Below, in pieces: positions 22,056 through 35,207 of a stretch of 64,000 nucleotides of DNA. The notes under the pieces were generated by a model. That model saw only the letters and a list, made by a program, of their open reading frames with translations, was not told the DNA's origin and searched no databases. Positions within the stretch are counted from its first letter, which is position 1. Every line of letters starts with the position of its first letter. Source of the DNA: Lunularia cruciata. Lineage: Eukaryota > Streptophyta > Marchantiopsida > Lunulariales > Lunulariaceae. The position numbers and the translations under genes are program-made. Location: the NCBI GenBank assembly GCA_948567375.1, contig OX419756.1, positions 36,408,333-36,472,332 on the forward strand, given 5' to 3'.

Positions 22056-23399
22056 ACGCGGAACGTGGAGATTTAGATCATGAAAACTAGTACTAGTATT
22101 TGACAGAAATAGACCCTAGAAGAGATTTTATAGCTGGAAAACTAAATACTACGCGTTTGCGTAGACTGTATAGTGCGTATCCCCAGACGGTCATGTTTAT
22201 AAATTGAGAAGATTCACTTTGCTGGGTAACTATTAGGACCCGGTGTAGTTTCTGCCAAGTAGTAAATCTTGGAGATTTGTCCATTCAGAATATAGTGTGC
22301 ATCTACTGGACGATCCATCTTTTACTGTTGCCTGACATTGACTTACCCAGGTGAAGGTCTCCTTGAGTTGGTAGGTCCGGAATGAGTACTGTTAATATTG
22401 CTAACTCTCAAATGAATGAGGAATGAGATTTGCGGGCTACTCGAATGACAGTCTCAAGGACTGGAAGGAACTAAGTATATATGCGAATGCGCGCGTTACC
22501 TACTGTGTAACTCAAGTGTCACCTGCGTACTTGAACTTTCGCGACCCAATTACAAAGGGCGATCCAGCAAATTAACTTGTCCCAAACTATGAAATTAGAT
22601 ACACTTTCACATCCCCTCCAACCTTGGTTATCTGCGCGCACAGTCCGTAGTGTGATCACACCGAAGATTCAATTTTCTTAGACTGATCCATAACAGTGAG
22701 CTGAAGTTTGTGCATGTACCTCGAACTGGCAGCTAGCGCATTGACCAAAGAATGGTGGTAGAATGACGGGGCTGATCTGGACCCGGCCAAGTATATAAAT
22801 CAGGTGATTTGTGCGATTAGCTCTAGAAATATCAGTAGCCAGATGAACTATTTGTGGAAGAGCATCTGGCTCTTTAACAAAGATATCTCTCTCTCACAAG
22901 TCACAAATTCATGTCTGTCGGCAGGTCTTTGCATGTCTGTCAGGCCGAAAAGAGCACCGCTTCGTAAAGGCCAGCAGAAAGTTGACCTGCAGGCCGGCTG
23001 CTCCTTCTAACACTACACAAAATGGGCTTCATTGGCCTCACGTAGCGAGTTTCTCGTCTTTAGAACTGAAACGCATGCATAGAGTACCAGGAAGAAATAT
23101 TGACAGTCACTGAAGTAAGTTACGCTGGTAATCGACGTGTGGAACTCTGGTGTACCGTATAAGCTTTCCTCACTAAGTGCTTGAATCGCGAGTCCTGGTT
23201 TCTGATCTTTCCGCTACCGTTGTGCAAGTAAATAGTACAAACGAGGCCCTCAGCGTTCTACCTGGACACAGCTGAAGAGCTTTCCTGGGCACTACCAGAG
23301 AGATCTCTTCATTTCATGATCTGCTTCAAGTGCGTCTAGACCACTATGGTTCAGTGCTCTTTAGCCTTGAACTACCTGAGACGTAATACAAACACACTC
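22056..23399. other. Intergenic stretch downstream of the transporter
   Basis: No gene supported. A TATA-like TATATAAA at 22792-22799 precedes an open frame (22804-23010) that lacks an ATG start. The sequence is non-repetitive within this window. Confidence 0.5.
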
Positions 23400-26250
23400 G
23401 TAATGAACTCTAAAGCATGTATAACAGAGGCACAAACACACTTGATACACTATGTATGTATGTTTGTTGAATTTGGGTAATCTCTAGTTTAGGGCAATCT
23501 CTAGTTTAGGTACTTGTTGGTTTAGGGCAAAGTGGAGCTCAACTACACAATAGGGTTTTGCCAAACACTCTTTTAGCTTCTGCTCAAGTCTATATAATTG
23601 TGTTCTCCTAAGTATTTGGAATGCTAAGTTCTTCTACAAGAGTCATTCCCGGCACCTTGCTTCAGGTGTGCTCTATGCTATTTAGCTTCAGTTCATGTGT
23701 GTCCTATGTTGGCTAGTTTTCAAATGTGTTTTGAGCTAGGTGAGTGCTATGTTTTCTCTCAGGATTATCCTCGTAATAGTGAGTTGAGTATTGCTGTGTG
23801 TAGTAAGTTGAGTATTGTTGTGTGTCAGTAAGGAGTATCTACTTTGGTGAGATTGAGAGAGTTCGAGTGCTAAGATGTCTCACACATAGAAGTCAAAATG
23901 ACAAAGGATAGAACTTTAACTTTATTCAGAGATAACAATGTTTCTTAAGTTATGGACCTATAGTTGGTATTATCATTGATGGGACAGCTCAGAGAGTTAG
24001 AGAAATTGGTTAGCACAATTATATATCTTGGTTTGGTCTGCAATATATTTTAGACAAGTATGACTGTTCGGACTCGGTATTAGAGATCCATGATACCAAT
24101 CAAATAAAGTCTAATAGAATATAGAGAGTGAAGCACTCCATATTTCTCTTGTGCACTTTGCAAGAGCAAATTAGAGACATAGTAGTAATTACTTGTGGTG
24201 TTGTGAAATTTAAGAAAAGCTCAAGAGTAATTTTATTGATAAGAAATTGGAGAGGTCTGGTTAGAATTAGATATAGATATTGACCATAAAGATGCAAGAA
24301 GGTGATGAGTTCACCAAGCACCTATCAAGAGTTCAAACAAGCTTCAAGAATCTACGGTTTTGTTTTGTGGTTTGCTTAATGAGTGAAATAGTAATTCAGT
24401 GTTATTTATCTACAGAATGTTGCAATAGATTTAGCGGGAGATCTTATTGTTGATCAATTGCTATATGAGCAATCTATATACATTCAAGTGAATGGAGATT
24501 TGAGCAATCTATATACATTCAAGTGAATGGAGATTTGGATTATTGCATTGTCCTCATCCAATGTTTTGATGTATATAGGAGTTGGAATTAGTAGAGAGCA
24601 GTGTGCTTTAGTCTTGCAAGTCTCAAGTGGGACTAGAGAAAAGAAGCTAGGGCATTCAAGAGTGGTAGCAAAGCATGGGAGATCTCAAAAGTTAATCCAA
24701 TTTAGTTTTGAATTTAGATTCCAAACTTCACAAGGAATTAGACAAATTTATTATCAACTAATTTGTTAATTTTAGTTAGTGCAAGGTCTAGGCAGCAAGA
24801 TAGATACAAGAAATGCTAATGAAAATATTATCATATGCTCCGATCAGTTATTCTATCTCCAACTACAATTGATTGTAAATTTTCCCCGTTTGAGGTTATA
24901 GTTGAAAAGGATTGCAGTTTACTAGAGTATTTCTTGTGCTTACATAAATCTTTGGGCCAAAACTCTTGCAAAAGTTTTTCATAAACTAGGAATGACACTT
25001 AGATTAGGGTATTGAATTAAGATTTGAACCAGATAAATTAGACTAAGTTCAATAGATTGTCATGTGAGTTGTAATGGTCAGATTAGAGCTTGTTACATAT
25101 AATTGGAAACCTTATCTTTCAAGCTTTCCATTAAATCCTAGAGAATCTAAATTGAAGCTATAAAGAAGAATTTATGCTAGTTTGAGTCTCAAAGTTATTT
25201 TCCCAAGAAAAGGTATGTATTTCATCATTGGAGTAAAGGGTAAAAGTATTTCATGTACTATAGGTTGAACTAGCTCTTAGATAGAGCAAAGATGCTCTAA
25301 GGTATATTTGTACCAAAAGAATGGAGAACTATTGTTCAGTTACTTGTGTTTGGATCCCCTTCATATTTTTCATAATTGATTATACACCTAGTTTGTTTGG
25401 ATTGGTGTGTGGAAATTGTGCTTAGGTTCCTTTCTTCTATGTGTGTTGTGTATTTCTCCTTGGTAATGCTAGAAATGATATCACACAAACCCAAAGTGTG
25501 TGTTGTGATGATGATGTTAGGATGCCTTTTTCCCTCATCCAAGAGCAAAAATAAATAGAAATAGAGGTAGAAGGTTCTGATTGTGGGAAATACAAGTTAG
25601 TGATGATTGTGTGAAATACAAGTTAGTGTGGAGTACAAATTCTTATTGATATGTCTAGATGTTATCTCCTATCTATAAGCTCCATAGCTAAGCAAAGGGT
25701 GTGTTGCCATAGGAATGATGGGTTAAGGTGCAAAGAGAAATTTTAGATTAACCATCTCTTATATACTTGTCTTATAAACCATTCCTGTAGATTTGAAGGT
25801 TTTGCTTTTTGAATTTGTGAGATAAAACTATGTGGTAAACAAGTTCAGCAAAACAAAAATTCCAAAGAGAAGAAGCAAGAAACAAATGAGATGTTAGATG
25901 TTGCTCTACTTAGTGCTTCTTCAAGGATATAGAAAAGACTAGGAACAAGATCAAATGTACTTAGGAAGGAAGCTTACTTTAGCAACAAGACATGCTATAT
26001 TTGCCATAAGCTGAGTCATATTTCACCTCTCTATCCTAAGAAAGGTGATAAGAGAGAACAAGTGAGGAAGAAGGAGGAAAGGAAATCACATCTAACAAAT
26101 GGGATGCAACCCTACAAGCTCAACATACAATTCAAAGGACTACAATGACATGGAAAGTGATGAGGAAGGATACTCAATAGAAGAGTTAGATTGTGGAATG
26201 ATTGCAAAATCACTAAAGTGCTCAAATAGTTTTTTGGCTCTTGAAAATTG
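23400..26250 (+). mobile_element. Very decayed LTR-retroelement remnant (gag-like)
   Basis: Weak evidence. Near 24290-24350 the frame reads KMQEGDEFTKHLSRVQTSFK, similar in style to Copia gag (UBN2-type) sequences. Near 25985-26040 a zinc knuckle remnant CYICHKLSHISPLY keeps C-x2-C-x4-H but has Tyr for the last Cys. Two local duplications are present: AATCTCTAGTTTAGG-type units at 23478-23511, and a 35-bp unit at 24466-24500/24501-24535. No RT or integrase could be seen. Confidence 0.4.
24466..24535. repeat. 35-bp perfect tandem duplication
   Basis: TGAGCAATCTATATACATTC plus AAGTGAATGGAGATT is present twice in direct succession. Confidence 0.95.
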
Positions 26251-28752
26251 GTGTCACGCCATTTGTAGTGTTGCATCTAGATTGCTCGGACACTACAATT
26301 CCAATGATAGTAGTTAGAGGTATTTTAGCAGTTACTCATAGACTACTTTTTCATAGTCAGATTTTGTGTTTAGTGTAATGACTTCATGGCGGGACACACC
26401 GTCACTTGTACCATCCGCATCGTTAGGTGTGCCATCAATAGGACCGTTATGATGAGACCTAGGTCAAAATCAGGAGTATACCTTGGAAGTGCAGCTCTAG
26501 AGAGCTCACTTCTTTGATGTTGAGCCTTTGAGTTCCTAGCTAGAGTGGACAGAAAGCCGACGAGCAGTACTTGGATTCTCTTAGCTAGAGTGGGTGTGGC
26601 TTGACTGTAATCAGTGCCTTGTTGTTGGCAAGTTGTTGAGTATCAGATCAAGTATTGATCTGAGCTCAATTGATTTGAGTTGTAAAAGATCTGATTACAT
26701 CAGAGAAGTGAGTCAAGGGGAAATTGGGTGCAAGAACTAGAAGTGTTGGTGGTATCTCAAAGCTCAATGGATCGTGGTGTCTCGATCAAGTGGTTCAAAT
26801 TTCCCTAAGAGAGTGTGTGTGTGGAAGCGCTCGCGAAATTTGGAGTCAAGGAGAAGCAATTTTCAAGTGGTAACTATGATTTTGAGCTCAAGATCAATTT
26901 GTTACGAGTTGAGCTCAAAAATTGAAATTGAAGGTGGAGTTGGGAGCATATCCTTACAAATTAGAGATTGGATGAAACCCATTTTTCCAATTTGGCTCGA
27001 GTGAAGAGTTAGCGGAGGATTTGACGGTCAACCATTTTTAGGGATTTATGTCAGATTTACATCATATTTATGTTATATTTTATGTCAAATTTTGTGAAAG
27101 ATTTACGTCAGATTTTGGCAAGATAGAACTTTGATTTGATCCTCGGTGATACTCGTAGCTCAAGAAATAGCTAGGTATTCCAATTATGTCAAATGCCAAA
27201 AGGTTGTAGAGTCAATCTTGTGTTGATTTACGAGATGGAGGGTTTTAGTTTAGCATTCTTGTGATTGGACCCCCCTCCATTCTTTACTTTCTATTTATGC
27301 ATCGTGTTTGTATGAGGTGCTCTAAATTTTGATTGTTGGTGCTCTAGTGTGCTCTTGGTAGTGAAGCTAGAATGATGACCAATCAGACTATCTTTGTTTC
27401 TCTCCAGTGAGGCAAGAAGTGATGACCTGCAGATTATGAGAATGCGTGTTGTGATGGCAGGTTATAGGTCGCCCTTGCCCCTAGTGTAGTTGTCTTAGTT
27501 AGAATTACATTATTGGGTAGTGTTCCATTAGTTTTGGCACTTGGTGGTGCTTGGTTGGTGTTGGCACTTGGTGGGGTACTTGCTGTTGTAGTTTGCGGTT
27601 GTGATTGCGGTTACTTTGTCATGACAGAGTTCTTTGGAAATTCTAGAGGAGATAGCTCTATAGTACGTAGTAGGTTTACTTGGAGTAGCACTCGATATCA
27701 ACATGTATCTTAGATCCTAGTGAGGGAGGAGATTGACTTTAAGTCGGAGTTTGACATAAGAGTTGATTCAATTGAAAGTGCACTTGGCATGTCCGCACCA
27801 TTGTTGTGGGACATGGATAAGATTTATGGGGCCTCCAAAGTCCCTAGGCATTACTTTGGTATAGTGGGTACTGTTGAGTTAGATGACCTCATCCATGAGA
27901 TTGATAGTTGGTGTGATCTGCAGTAGATGCGGGACCCAACTTTGTTTACACCCTTCATGGCATGGAAGGGGTTGTTTAACATTTGGAGGGTCCACCAATA
28001 GACGACTACCATGAGTTCAAGAGAGCTCATTTGGAGGAGATTGAATTATGGAGACAAGATTGGTCTCCAAACTATGTCTCCATCACTTCAGGCTTGATTG
28101 CCAGGAGTAGATTGGTTGTACCCACAAGTTCTAGCTCGAGTGGTGTTGGTGGAGCTAGTGGAGGTGCACTAGCTAGAGATAGTGCCACCACAAATGGAGA
28201 TACCGCTGCAGGAGGTGTTGTGGTATTGGGGTTTAACCCCATGGTGGAGTTCTTCCAGTGTTGAGGCAGAACTACCAAGGAGTGCGGATTGACAAGTTGA
28301 GGAGCTTGCAAGAGTTCCAGCAAAAGGCCAAAGAGAGCCTACACAAGGCATACACTCGCATGAGGCAGCTGATTAGTTTCACTTAGGGAGTTACTAAGGC
28401 CCAAGAAGTCCAATTTTGGTATGGGTATTGGACATAGAGTTGCGACGTAGAGTTTGTGATGTTACATTGTTACATGCTACTTTGCCCACTTTGGTAATGG
28501 TCTTTTGTTTGTTTTGGTTGAGCATATTGAGCTCAACATGGTAGAGGAGAGAGTGGTGACATCTAGATTTGGTAGGAAGACCTCATCCATAGCTTTTACT
28601 TCTTCTAGAGTGCAGCAGAGTGCACCACGTCCAATTGGTTTTTGAGGATATGGTGGATAGCCCAGATCCTATGGAGCGAGTGGAAGGCCTAGTAGAGTTA
28701 GACCCTTACCTTCATTTTTGGATCAGCAACAGCCAATGAATGGTGGTATTGC

Positions 28753-28887
28753 TTGTAGAACTTGTGGTGGACCTCACCATAGGAGAGAGTGTACTTAGGG
28801 CAGCAGACGTGATACCTCTATGCATCACAGCCAGCACAAAGACAATGTGAGCATTGCCACATATTTGGTCACACTAGTGACCGATGC
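28753..28887 (+). pseudogene. gag nucleocapsid: two zinc knuckles
   Basis: The first knuckle (28753-28792) reads CRTCGGPHHRREC, a C-x2-C-x3-H-x4-C variant. The second (28846-28887) reads CEHCHIFGHTSDRC, the canonical C-x2-C-x4-H-x4-C. In LTR retroelements these bind the genomic RNA. An in-frame stop lies between them. Confidence 0.8.
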
Positions 28888-29679
28888 TTTGACCTACACT
28901 CGGAGTTACAGAGTGGTAGGGCTGCTATGGTAGGTAGTAGAGGAGCTCCAGTTCATGGAGGACGAGGTGGTAGAGGTGGTGATAGATGGTCTACATCTAG
29001 TAGGGGTGCAATACCTGCTCTTACTTATGATATAGCCATGGCTACTCGGATTGAGCAGTTAGAGTAGAGATTGGCTAGTATGGCTATTGCTAAGAGGAGA
29101 TCAAATTTGGGTGCTGAGGCTTCCACCTCATATGTTGGGGATAGAGATGCTTTAGACTTCATGTGCAGAGCAGCATAGGTGGATGCATCTACAGCAATGA
29201 CTAGGAGTGCAATAAGTGCTCTAGAGCCTAGAGGAGCATCAGTGGAGTTGGACCCACAAAGAGGAGAGGTTAGGAGACAAGTCAGACTTCCCCAATCTTT
29301 CATGCTATTTGAGGCATTGCAAATGACATCCATGGCTCCTAGATGTCTCAATGTAGGTGTGGTAGGTGGTGATGGAGTGCATGATGGACTACCTACTAGT
29401 CAGCCACCTACTATTACACAGACTAAGTCTAACATGATATTGGGGGCGGCTCAGCTGATTATGTGATGCCTTCTGTTTTCAGCCAGTGATATGTTTACAT
29501 CAGGAGTTGACCCAGTCCTAGTGTTCCGATTGGCTGCCATGCTTTATGAGAGTAGGGATGATGTAGTTCCTACTACTCAAGTAGAGGAGGTTGATAGTGG
29601 AGCTAACTTGGTTGAGGACCATGGGATCCGTTCAGCAACCAGTGGTTTATGGTAAATAGTAGCAGTTAGATTGGAGGAG

Positions 29680-29890
29680 TTGCCAACTAGACCGGCCTTT
29701 GAGAGACCATGGTTCACACTTGGTGTTATCTTATTGGATAACCAGAGGGGTATTTTCCGTTTGGTGGGACCTTCACGTAAGGTATATACACCATAGAGAG
29801 TCTTGTTAGACTCTGTTGTGCAGCCTCTTATGTTGGAGAAGGCCACAGGAGTCGGTCTAGAGTTATGGAAGACTGATGTGGAGAGGTGAA
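29680..29890 (+). pseudogene. Retroelement aspartic protease remnant
   Basis: VLLDSVVQPLMLEKATGVGL matches the active-site region of plant gypsy proteases, where D-[ST]-G-A is expected. The Asp (codon 29809-29811) and Ser are kept but the Gly is Val, so the site is broken. A stop precedes it (TAG at 29793-29795). Confidence 0.6.
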
Positions 29891-32037
29891 CCTGATGTTT
29901 GGATCTCTAGGTGGTAGTTTGACACAGTACATCACACGTGGAGAGCTTATTGTTCAGGTTCAGCCTGGTCATCCGATTGATAGCTTGGTGGTGAGAGCTC
30001 AGGCTATTGCAACAATAGCTGAGTCATACAATGTGCTAGTTGTGGGAGCTGTGTTATATCTCATGGGTTTCAGTATTGACTATTGGGAGGAGACAACCTC
30101 CTATAGACCAGGTTGGCAGTCTAGTGAGGAATGAGTATGTCGCATATCAGTACACTTTAGTAGTGGTAGTCTTGGCTCACTACAGTCTGGGACCATGGCA
30201 GCATCAATTTTAGCTTTCAGTGGTGCAATTACTTGGCCTGGTGACTTGTTGGAGTGGAACACCCATGTAGAGGATACTCCAATACCAGAGGAGATCACTC
30301 AGATTTGAAGTACGAGTGGGATTATTCCATCCACCTTGGATGTTCCATTGTGGAGTTTGGAGGAGGCATTGCAGATCAGTTGGTGCAATAGGCTTGGAGT
30401 GGAGCCTTCATACCATCCAAAGATGAGTGTGAGGATGAGCCTCAAGAGTCAATTACTTTGACACCTTTGGATGCCACACTCATTTCTTGGCAGTATCCAG
30501 TAGAGGGGATACGTCTATTGGAGTTGTTCGGTGGGATTAGCACCGGACTAGCTACGGTGTTACAAGTAGGTATACAAGTATAGAGGCACTTGTATGTGGA
30601 GAGAGATGAGATTGCTAGGCGAGTCTCTCTACATCATGTGACACACTTGGCCTATTGGTATTCGTAGTTATTACCAATGTCAGCAATCAGAGGTTACCAA
30701 AAGGCCCTACCAGTAGACATTTCCTTACTAGGGATGCATGATCTAGAGAGACATTGGCCTCTTCACTTGGTGATTTTTGGATAGCCATGTTAGTGACATA
30801 CACGTGTTGGCCAAGGTTTGTTCAAGATCCTTGTTCTGGTGTGTTTTGGGAGATATTACAAATACTATGACATCTCTAGGTCCATTAGTCCATTTCTCTA
30901 CCTTACCTTTGAAAGAATGTTCCTTTGATGGGTGATTCTTGCACCAGAGTGGTGGTGAGTAGGCATCAGGTCCATTCTTGGATGGGACCTGTTATATTGT
31001 TAGATGCAGCCAGAGTGGGGTCACGGGCTCATCATCTTTGTCTTTGGTGGACAAACCTTTTACTATAGAGGTTTTACAGCGTTCTTACGATGGGATTCAA
31101 CGACTTGACCACATCCTTGTTGATGATATCTTGGATGTTGGGCATTAGTCTCAAACGGTGGTAGTGGCTGAGAGGTCACCTATGGCAATGGTGAACCTAG
31201 TTAGATAGCCTAGAGCTGCATTTCTCACACTCATGAGTTTCCCAAACTCTCATACTTTTTGAGAAGGAGGACCTTGACTTGTTTGGGACTCACAATTACA
31301 ACAATTGGTGGAGCCCAACGCTGATGATAGAGAGTGAGTGATGGGTTAATGCATTGGTATAATTGTTGTTCAAGTAGTATCGGAGGTATCCAAGCATTAG
31401 GTGTTAGGTCAAGCTATGGACCTGAAATGTTTGACTTGGATTGTGAGCCTTGGTTTGGCAGAGCAGCATAGGATGCCCTTGATAGGCATCACCACTCAGA
31501 CACTTGTGAGCACTATGCCTATCGAGACAATTCAGGCACATGTTGAGGCAATGGACCAAGTGGACAAGGTATTCTTGGAATGTAGCCAATGGCTACTAGG
31601 GAGAGTGGTCTACTTGGAGTCCATCTAGGTGAGCGTGGTCTACTTGGATTACATCCTTTGTCTACTTGGGATGCAGTTGGAGGCCGTGTGGAGCTTGCAG
31701 GCAAAGTGGAGGGAGTTTTTCACACAAAGGTTGGAACCTCTAGTGGTTGGGAGCATGACACTATTGCTCCCAAAGGCATAGTGTAGTAGCCAATCAACAC
31801 GTCTTCCACTCTTGTGACAATTATAGAGGATACTTGAGAGCTAGATGTTGGACCTAAGCTTACAAGAGAGGAAAGATGAAGAGTTTGGAGGTTCTTGAGG
31901 AGCTATACAAGTTGTTTTGTCTTCAATATGAAGGATTTGGGTGCTCTAAAAGGACTTGGTATACGGATTGAGCTGACTACCAACACACCAGTTTTTTTAT
32001 GTCTTATTGTTATAGTGACATGGAGAGGATATTGATT

Positions 32038-32710
32038 TAGAGTCGGAGTAGAGACCTTTTTGAGGCTGGTTTGGTAGAGATTTCAACGATAGTGATGCTA
32101 GCCAAGAAGGATATGCATAGTAACTACACAAATAGGTGGATGTGTGGAGATTACCGTCCTATCAATTGATAGACTAGGGCTGATTGGTATGCCATACCTA
32201 CACTGGAGGAGATTTTTGATGCGATTGGGCATGCAAAGGTCTTCAGTATTTTGGATCTTCGAGCGGGATATCATCAATTGCCGGTCAAGGAGGAGGAGGA
32301 TAAGTTCAAGATAGCATTTTGGGCTATTGATCCTCATGGCAAGGATGTGTTATGTCAATGGAAATTCTTACCATTTGGGTTAAAGAATGCTCTAGCTGAG
32401 TTCCAAAGGGTCATGGATAGGATCTAGCTAGATTGGATTTTGCTTGATGCTATATTGATGACATTTTGGTCTATAGCACTATCATGGAGGAGCATGAGAG
32501 ACAATTGTTGGAGGTGTTTGAGAGGTTGAGATCTCATGGACTCAAATTACATCCTAGGAAGTGTAGGTTCTTCCATGAGCAAGTTGAGTATTTGGGTCAC
32601 ACTATCTACCCATGAGGACTTGGTGTTCAATAGACCAAGGTGGAGGCTATTGCAAGTATTCCTTGGCCTACAAATATGAGCAAAGTGTGAGCATTCCTTG
32701 GGTTGGTGAA
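32038..32710 (+). pseudogene. Retroelement reverse transcriptase remnant
   Basis: In order: a DYRPIN-type block (32149-32168), YAIPTLEEIFDAIGHAKVFS, LDLRAGYHQLPVKEEDK, WKFLPFGLKNALAEFQRVMD and the catalytic YIDDILVYS (YIDD at 32451-32462). The last block is in another frame from the preceding one, so at least one frameshift separates them. The motifs are those of Ty3/gypsy RT. Confidence 0.88.
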
Positions 32711-32879
32711 ATTTTATTGCCGTTATGTTAGAGGATTTAGTGTCATTGCCAAGGCCTTGACAAAGCTGACCAAGCTTACATATGAGTGGTGTTGGGAAGA
32801 TGAGCAAGAGAGAGCTTTTGTAGAGCTCAAGGAGAGGTTGATATGTGCTCCTATTTTGAGGAGACCGATCAGAGGATGA

Positions 32880-33262
32880 CCATTTTAGGTTCATACTGAT
32901 TGGAGAATGTTGGAGCTTGGAGCAGTGCTCACCCAGCATGATGATGAGGGGAAGGAGTTTGTGGTGACCTATGCTAGTCGCTCAAACAATTCAGCGGAGT
33001 CAAAGTATAATTCATATGAGGGAGAGTGTTTGGTAGCAATTTGGGCAGTAGCACATTTTTGACGTTACCTATTTGGTATCCACTTCACTCTCATCACTGA
33101 TCATTAGCTATTGAAGTGGTTGATGGAGTCCAACAAGCTTTCAAGGAAGCTTGCACGATGGGCTCTGATTTTATAGGAATATGATTTCACGGTTGTTCAC
33201 AGACTTGGAGTGGTGAACTGTGATGCAAATGGGTTGAGTAGAAACCCATGTCCCAGCCAATA
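32880..33262 (+). pseudogene. Retroelement RNase H remnant
   Basis: HTDWRMLELGAVLTQHDDEG, then VVTYASRSNNSAESKYNSYE, LITDH and VVHRLGVVNCDANGLSRNP follow the usual gypsy RNase H order. There are internal stops, for example where FRRYLFG and TDHQ.LKW are expected. Confidence 0.85.
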
Positions 33263-33549
33263 GGATCAGACCGAAGCACGTTGGCATGGTGAGAGATGAG
33301 GAGATGGTACCAGGTTGGCATGCATCTACCTTTCCCTGTATATTTTCTGAGGCTTTGGTGGTATCTCTCTCAACGCATATAAGAGGAGTTATTGAGGTCA
33401 CAAATCCAAAGAGTGAAGATATTGGTACAATTCAACGAGACATTCATGGTGACGTCTTAATGATGGACTATCTTTGCATTGGTGTTGTGGGTGGCATAGT
33501 TGGGGCCAAGGAGAGAGATTGTGTCCTTTAGCAAGCCAAACAATTCAGA

Positions 33550-34300
33550 TTGGAGAGCAGACATCTTTTGCATGTATGGGAGGATGGTAGAGTGCAAGTA
33601 GTACCACTTTCATCTCAGAGACCACAATTGGTCCATCATGCTCATGAGGAGCTAGGACATTTTGGAGTAAAGTGTACATATAGCTTACTCCATAGTCATT
33701 ATTGGTGGCACAATATGCAGATTGAGGTACATTTTTTTGTTGCTAGATGTGTGGTTATGACCGAGTTAGAGCATCATTCAATACTCCTACGCTATAGTTA
33801 CATCCATTACCTATCATGGGATTGGGTTACCGTTGGAGTTTGGACTTTGCTGGACCTTTACCGCTGATTGTGAGACATCATCGGTATGTTTTGGTGATGG
33901 TGGAGCACTTCTCCAAGTGGATTGAGTTGGTTGTATTTCCTTACAAGTCTAGTGAAGGGACACCTTACTTGATCTTAGATCGAGTTCTTAGTAATTTTGG
34001 TGTACCAGTTGAGGTTTTGACTTATCAGGGTACAAAGTTCTTGGGGGAGTTTCAGGTCTTGTGTGACAAGGCTTTGATTGATCATTGTACTACATCTCGA
34101 GATCACCCTAGGGCAAATGGCTTAGCAGAGAGAATGGTTTAGACGATCAAGAGAGGATTGCAAAAGTATGGTTTGCAGAAAGGCCACTTGGGAGATTAGG
34201 ATCTCCAATTACCTTGGTTGGCCATGGGCTATCGGTTCAGCCCGCAAGCCTCCTTAGCCTCCTTCTCTCTTTATTTTCTACTCTATGGATGAGATCTAGA
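33550..34300 (+). pseudogene. Retroelement integrase remnant
   Basis: The N-terminal HHCC-type finger is visible (VHHAHEELGHFG, then HYWWHNM and VARCVVMTELE, with the last Cys of the finger lost). Core: WSLDFAGPLP holds the first catalytic Asp. The second is Tyr (VLTYQGTKFL where TDxGTEF is usual). The Glu is kept in GLAERMV. A frame change lies between the finger and the core. Confidence 0.85.
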
Positions 34301-34562
34301 TTTACCTACAGTCATTTGTCAAGATGCTACTGTAGTTTTGAACTTGGATGATCCATATGTATGGATGAGCGCATGTTCTAAACATGCAGAGATCTTTCGA
34401 AGAGTGATACCAATGGCCTTTGAGAACTTGGCTATTGCTCAGCATAGAGATATCTTACGTTATGCTACCATTTGAGGAGGAGGTTATGGACCCTCAATCT
34501 GTCAATTTCATCTAGGTGACTATGTATATCTACAACAGATTGCACCGACAACACTTGATGTT

Positions 34563-34873
34563 TTGACAGGCCACACTATCTTGAGAGTGCATGAGGTTTT
34601 GCCATCTGGAGTCCTTGTGTTAGAAGGAAATGATGGTGTTATTTGGAAGGATCATGTGCGCAATTGTGCACCATGCCACCTCCCAAACACTGATGGTACT
34701 ATAGACCCAAGCTTGGCACTTGTACATGCAAGCTTGAGGTGTATGTTATGTGACTCTTTTGGTGGAGGTGCTACTATATTACTGTGTGATAGTTGTTCGA
34801 GAAGATGGCATATGGCATGTATGACTCTTCCCCTCACGTGGTTCCTGAGGGATAGTTGTTATGTCCTACATGT
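34563..34873 (+). pseudogene. C-terminal PHD-like zinc finger of the gypsy polyprotein
   Basis: After the integrase and a LRVHEVLPSGVLVLEGNDG linker (the GPY-like position), the frame reads C-MLC-DS-FGGGATILLC-DSC-SRRWHMAC. This gives C-x2-C-x11-C-x2-C-x4-H-x2-C from 34740. After a frameshift near 34820-34840 the adjacent frame gives VPEG-stop-LLCPTCT, the last C-x2-C pair being at 34862-34873. Together this is the C4HC3 ligand set of a PHD finger, with the typical late PEGxWxCxxC context (Trp codon apparently turned into TAG at 34853-34855). PHD fingers bind histone H3 tails, so a targeting role like that of chromodomains in chromoviruses is a reasonable inference. Confidence 0.75.
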
Positions 34874-35207
34874 ACTTGACCTATAGCTAGTTCATTCTTT
34901 ATATGGTACAGATTACAGATATACAACTAAGATTGGGGCTCCATAGCACCCGACCTCCTTATCTTTGCCCATCATAGGGTACACCATATACTTGGAGTAG
35001 ATGGCTATCTGGAGTTAAAAGGACCTAACCATCAACTAAAGGAGGCGACTGTGACACTTTAGAGTTTATATATGACTTATGTATAAATTGTGCTTCTATA
35101 GTGTATGATGTTGACAACAATGTATGTTGTAGAGTGATATATATACGCATGACAACGGTCATACCATTTGTAATGCCGCATCTATATTGCTCAAACACTA
35201 GAATTAA

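Larger units (their letters stand above)
26251..35207 (+). mobile_element. Ty3/gypsy-type LTR retroelement with a C-terminal PHD-like finger (decayed)
   Basis: Order: LTR/leader (about 26251-27370), gag with two zinc knuckles, aspartic protease, reverse transcriptase, RNase H, integrase, PHD-like finger, purine-rich AAAGGAGGCGAC (35038-35049), then a likely 3' LTR start at TGTGACACTTTAG (35050). Domain order RT-RH-IN is that of Ty3/gypsy. A block near 26252-26303 (GCCATTTGTAGTGTTGCATC) is repeated at about 35160-35207, supporting LTR-like ends, but exact LTR borders are not clear and the 3' LTR seems truncated. Stops and frameshifts occur throughout, many of them TAG, so it is inactive. The minus-strand element at 608-6707 is a related copy. 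Confidence 0.85.
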
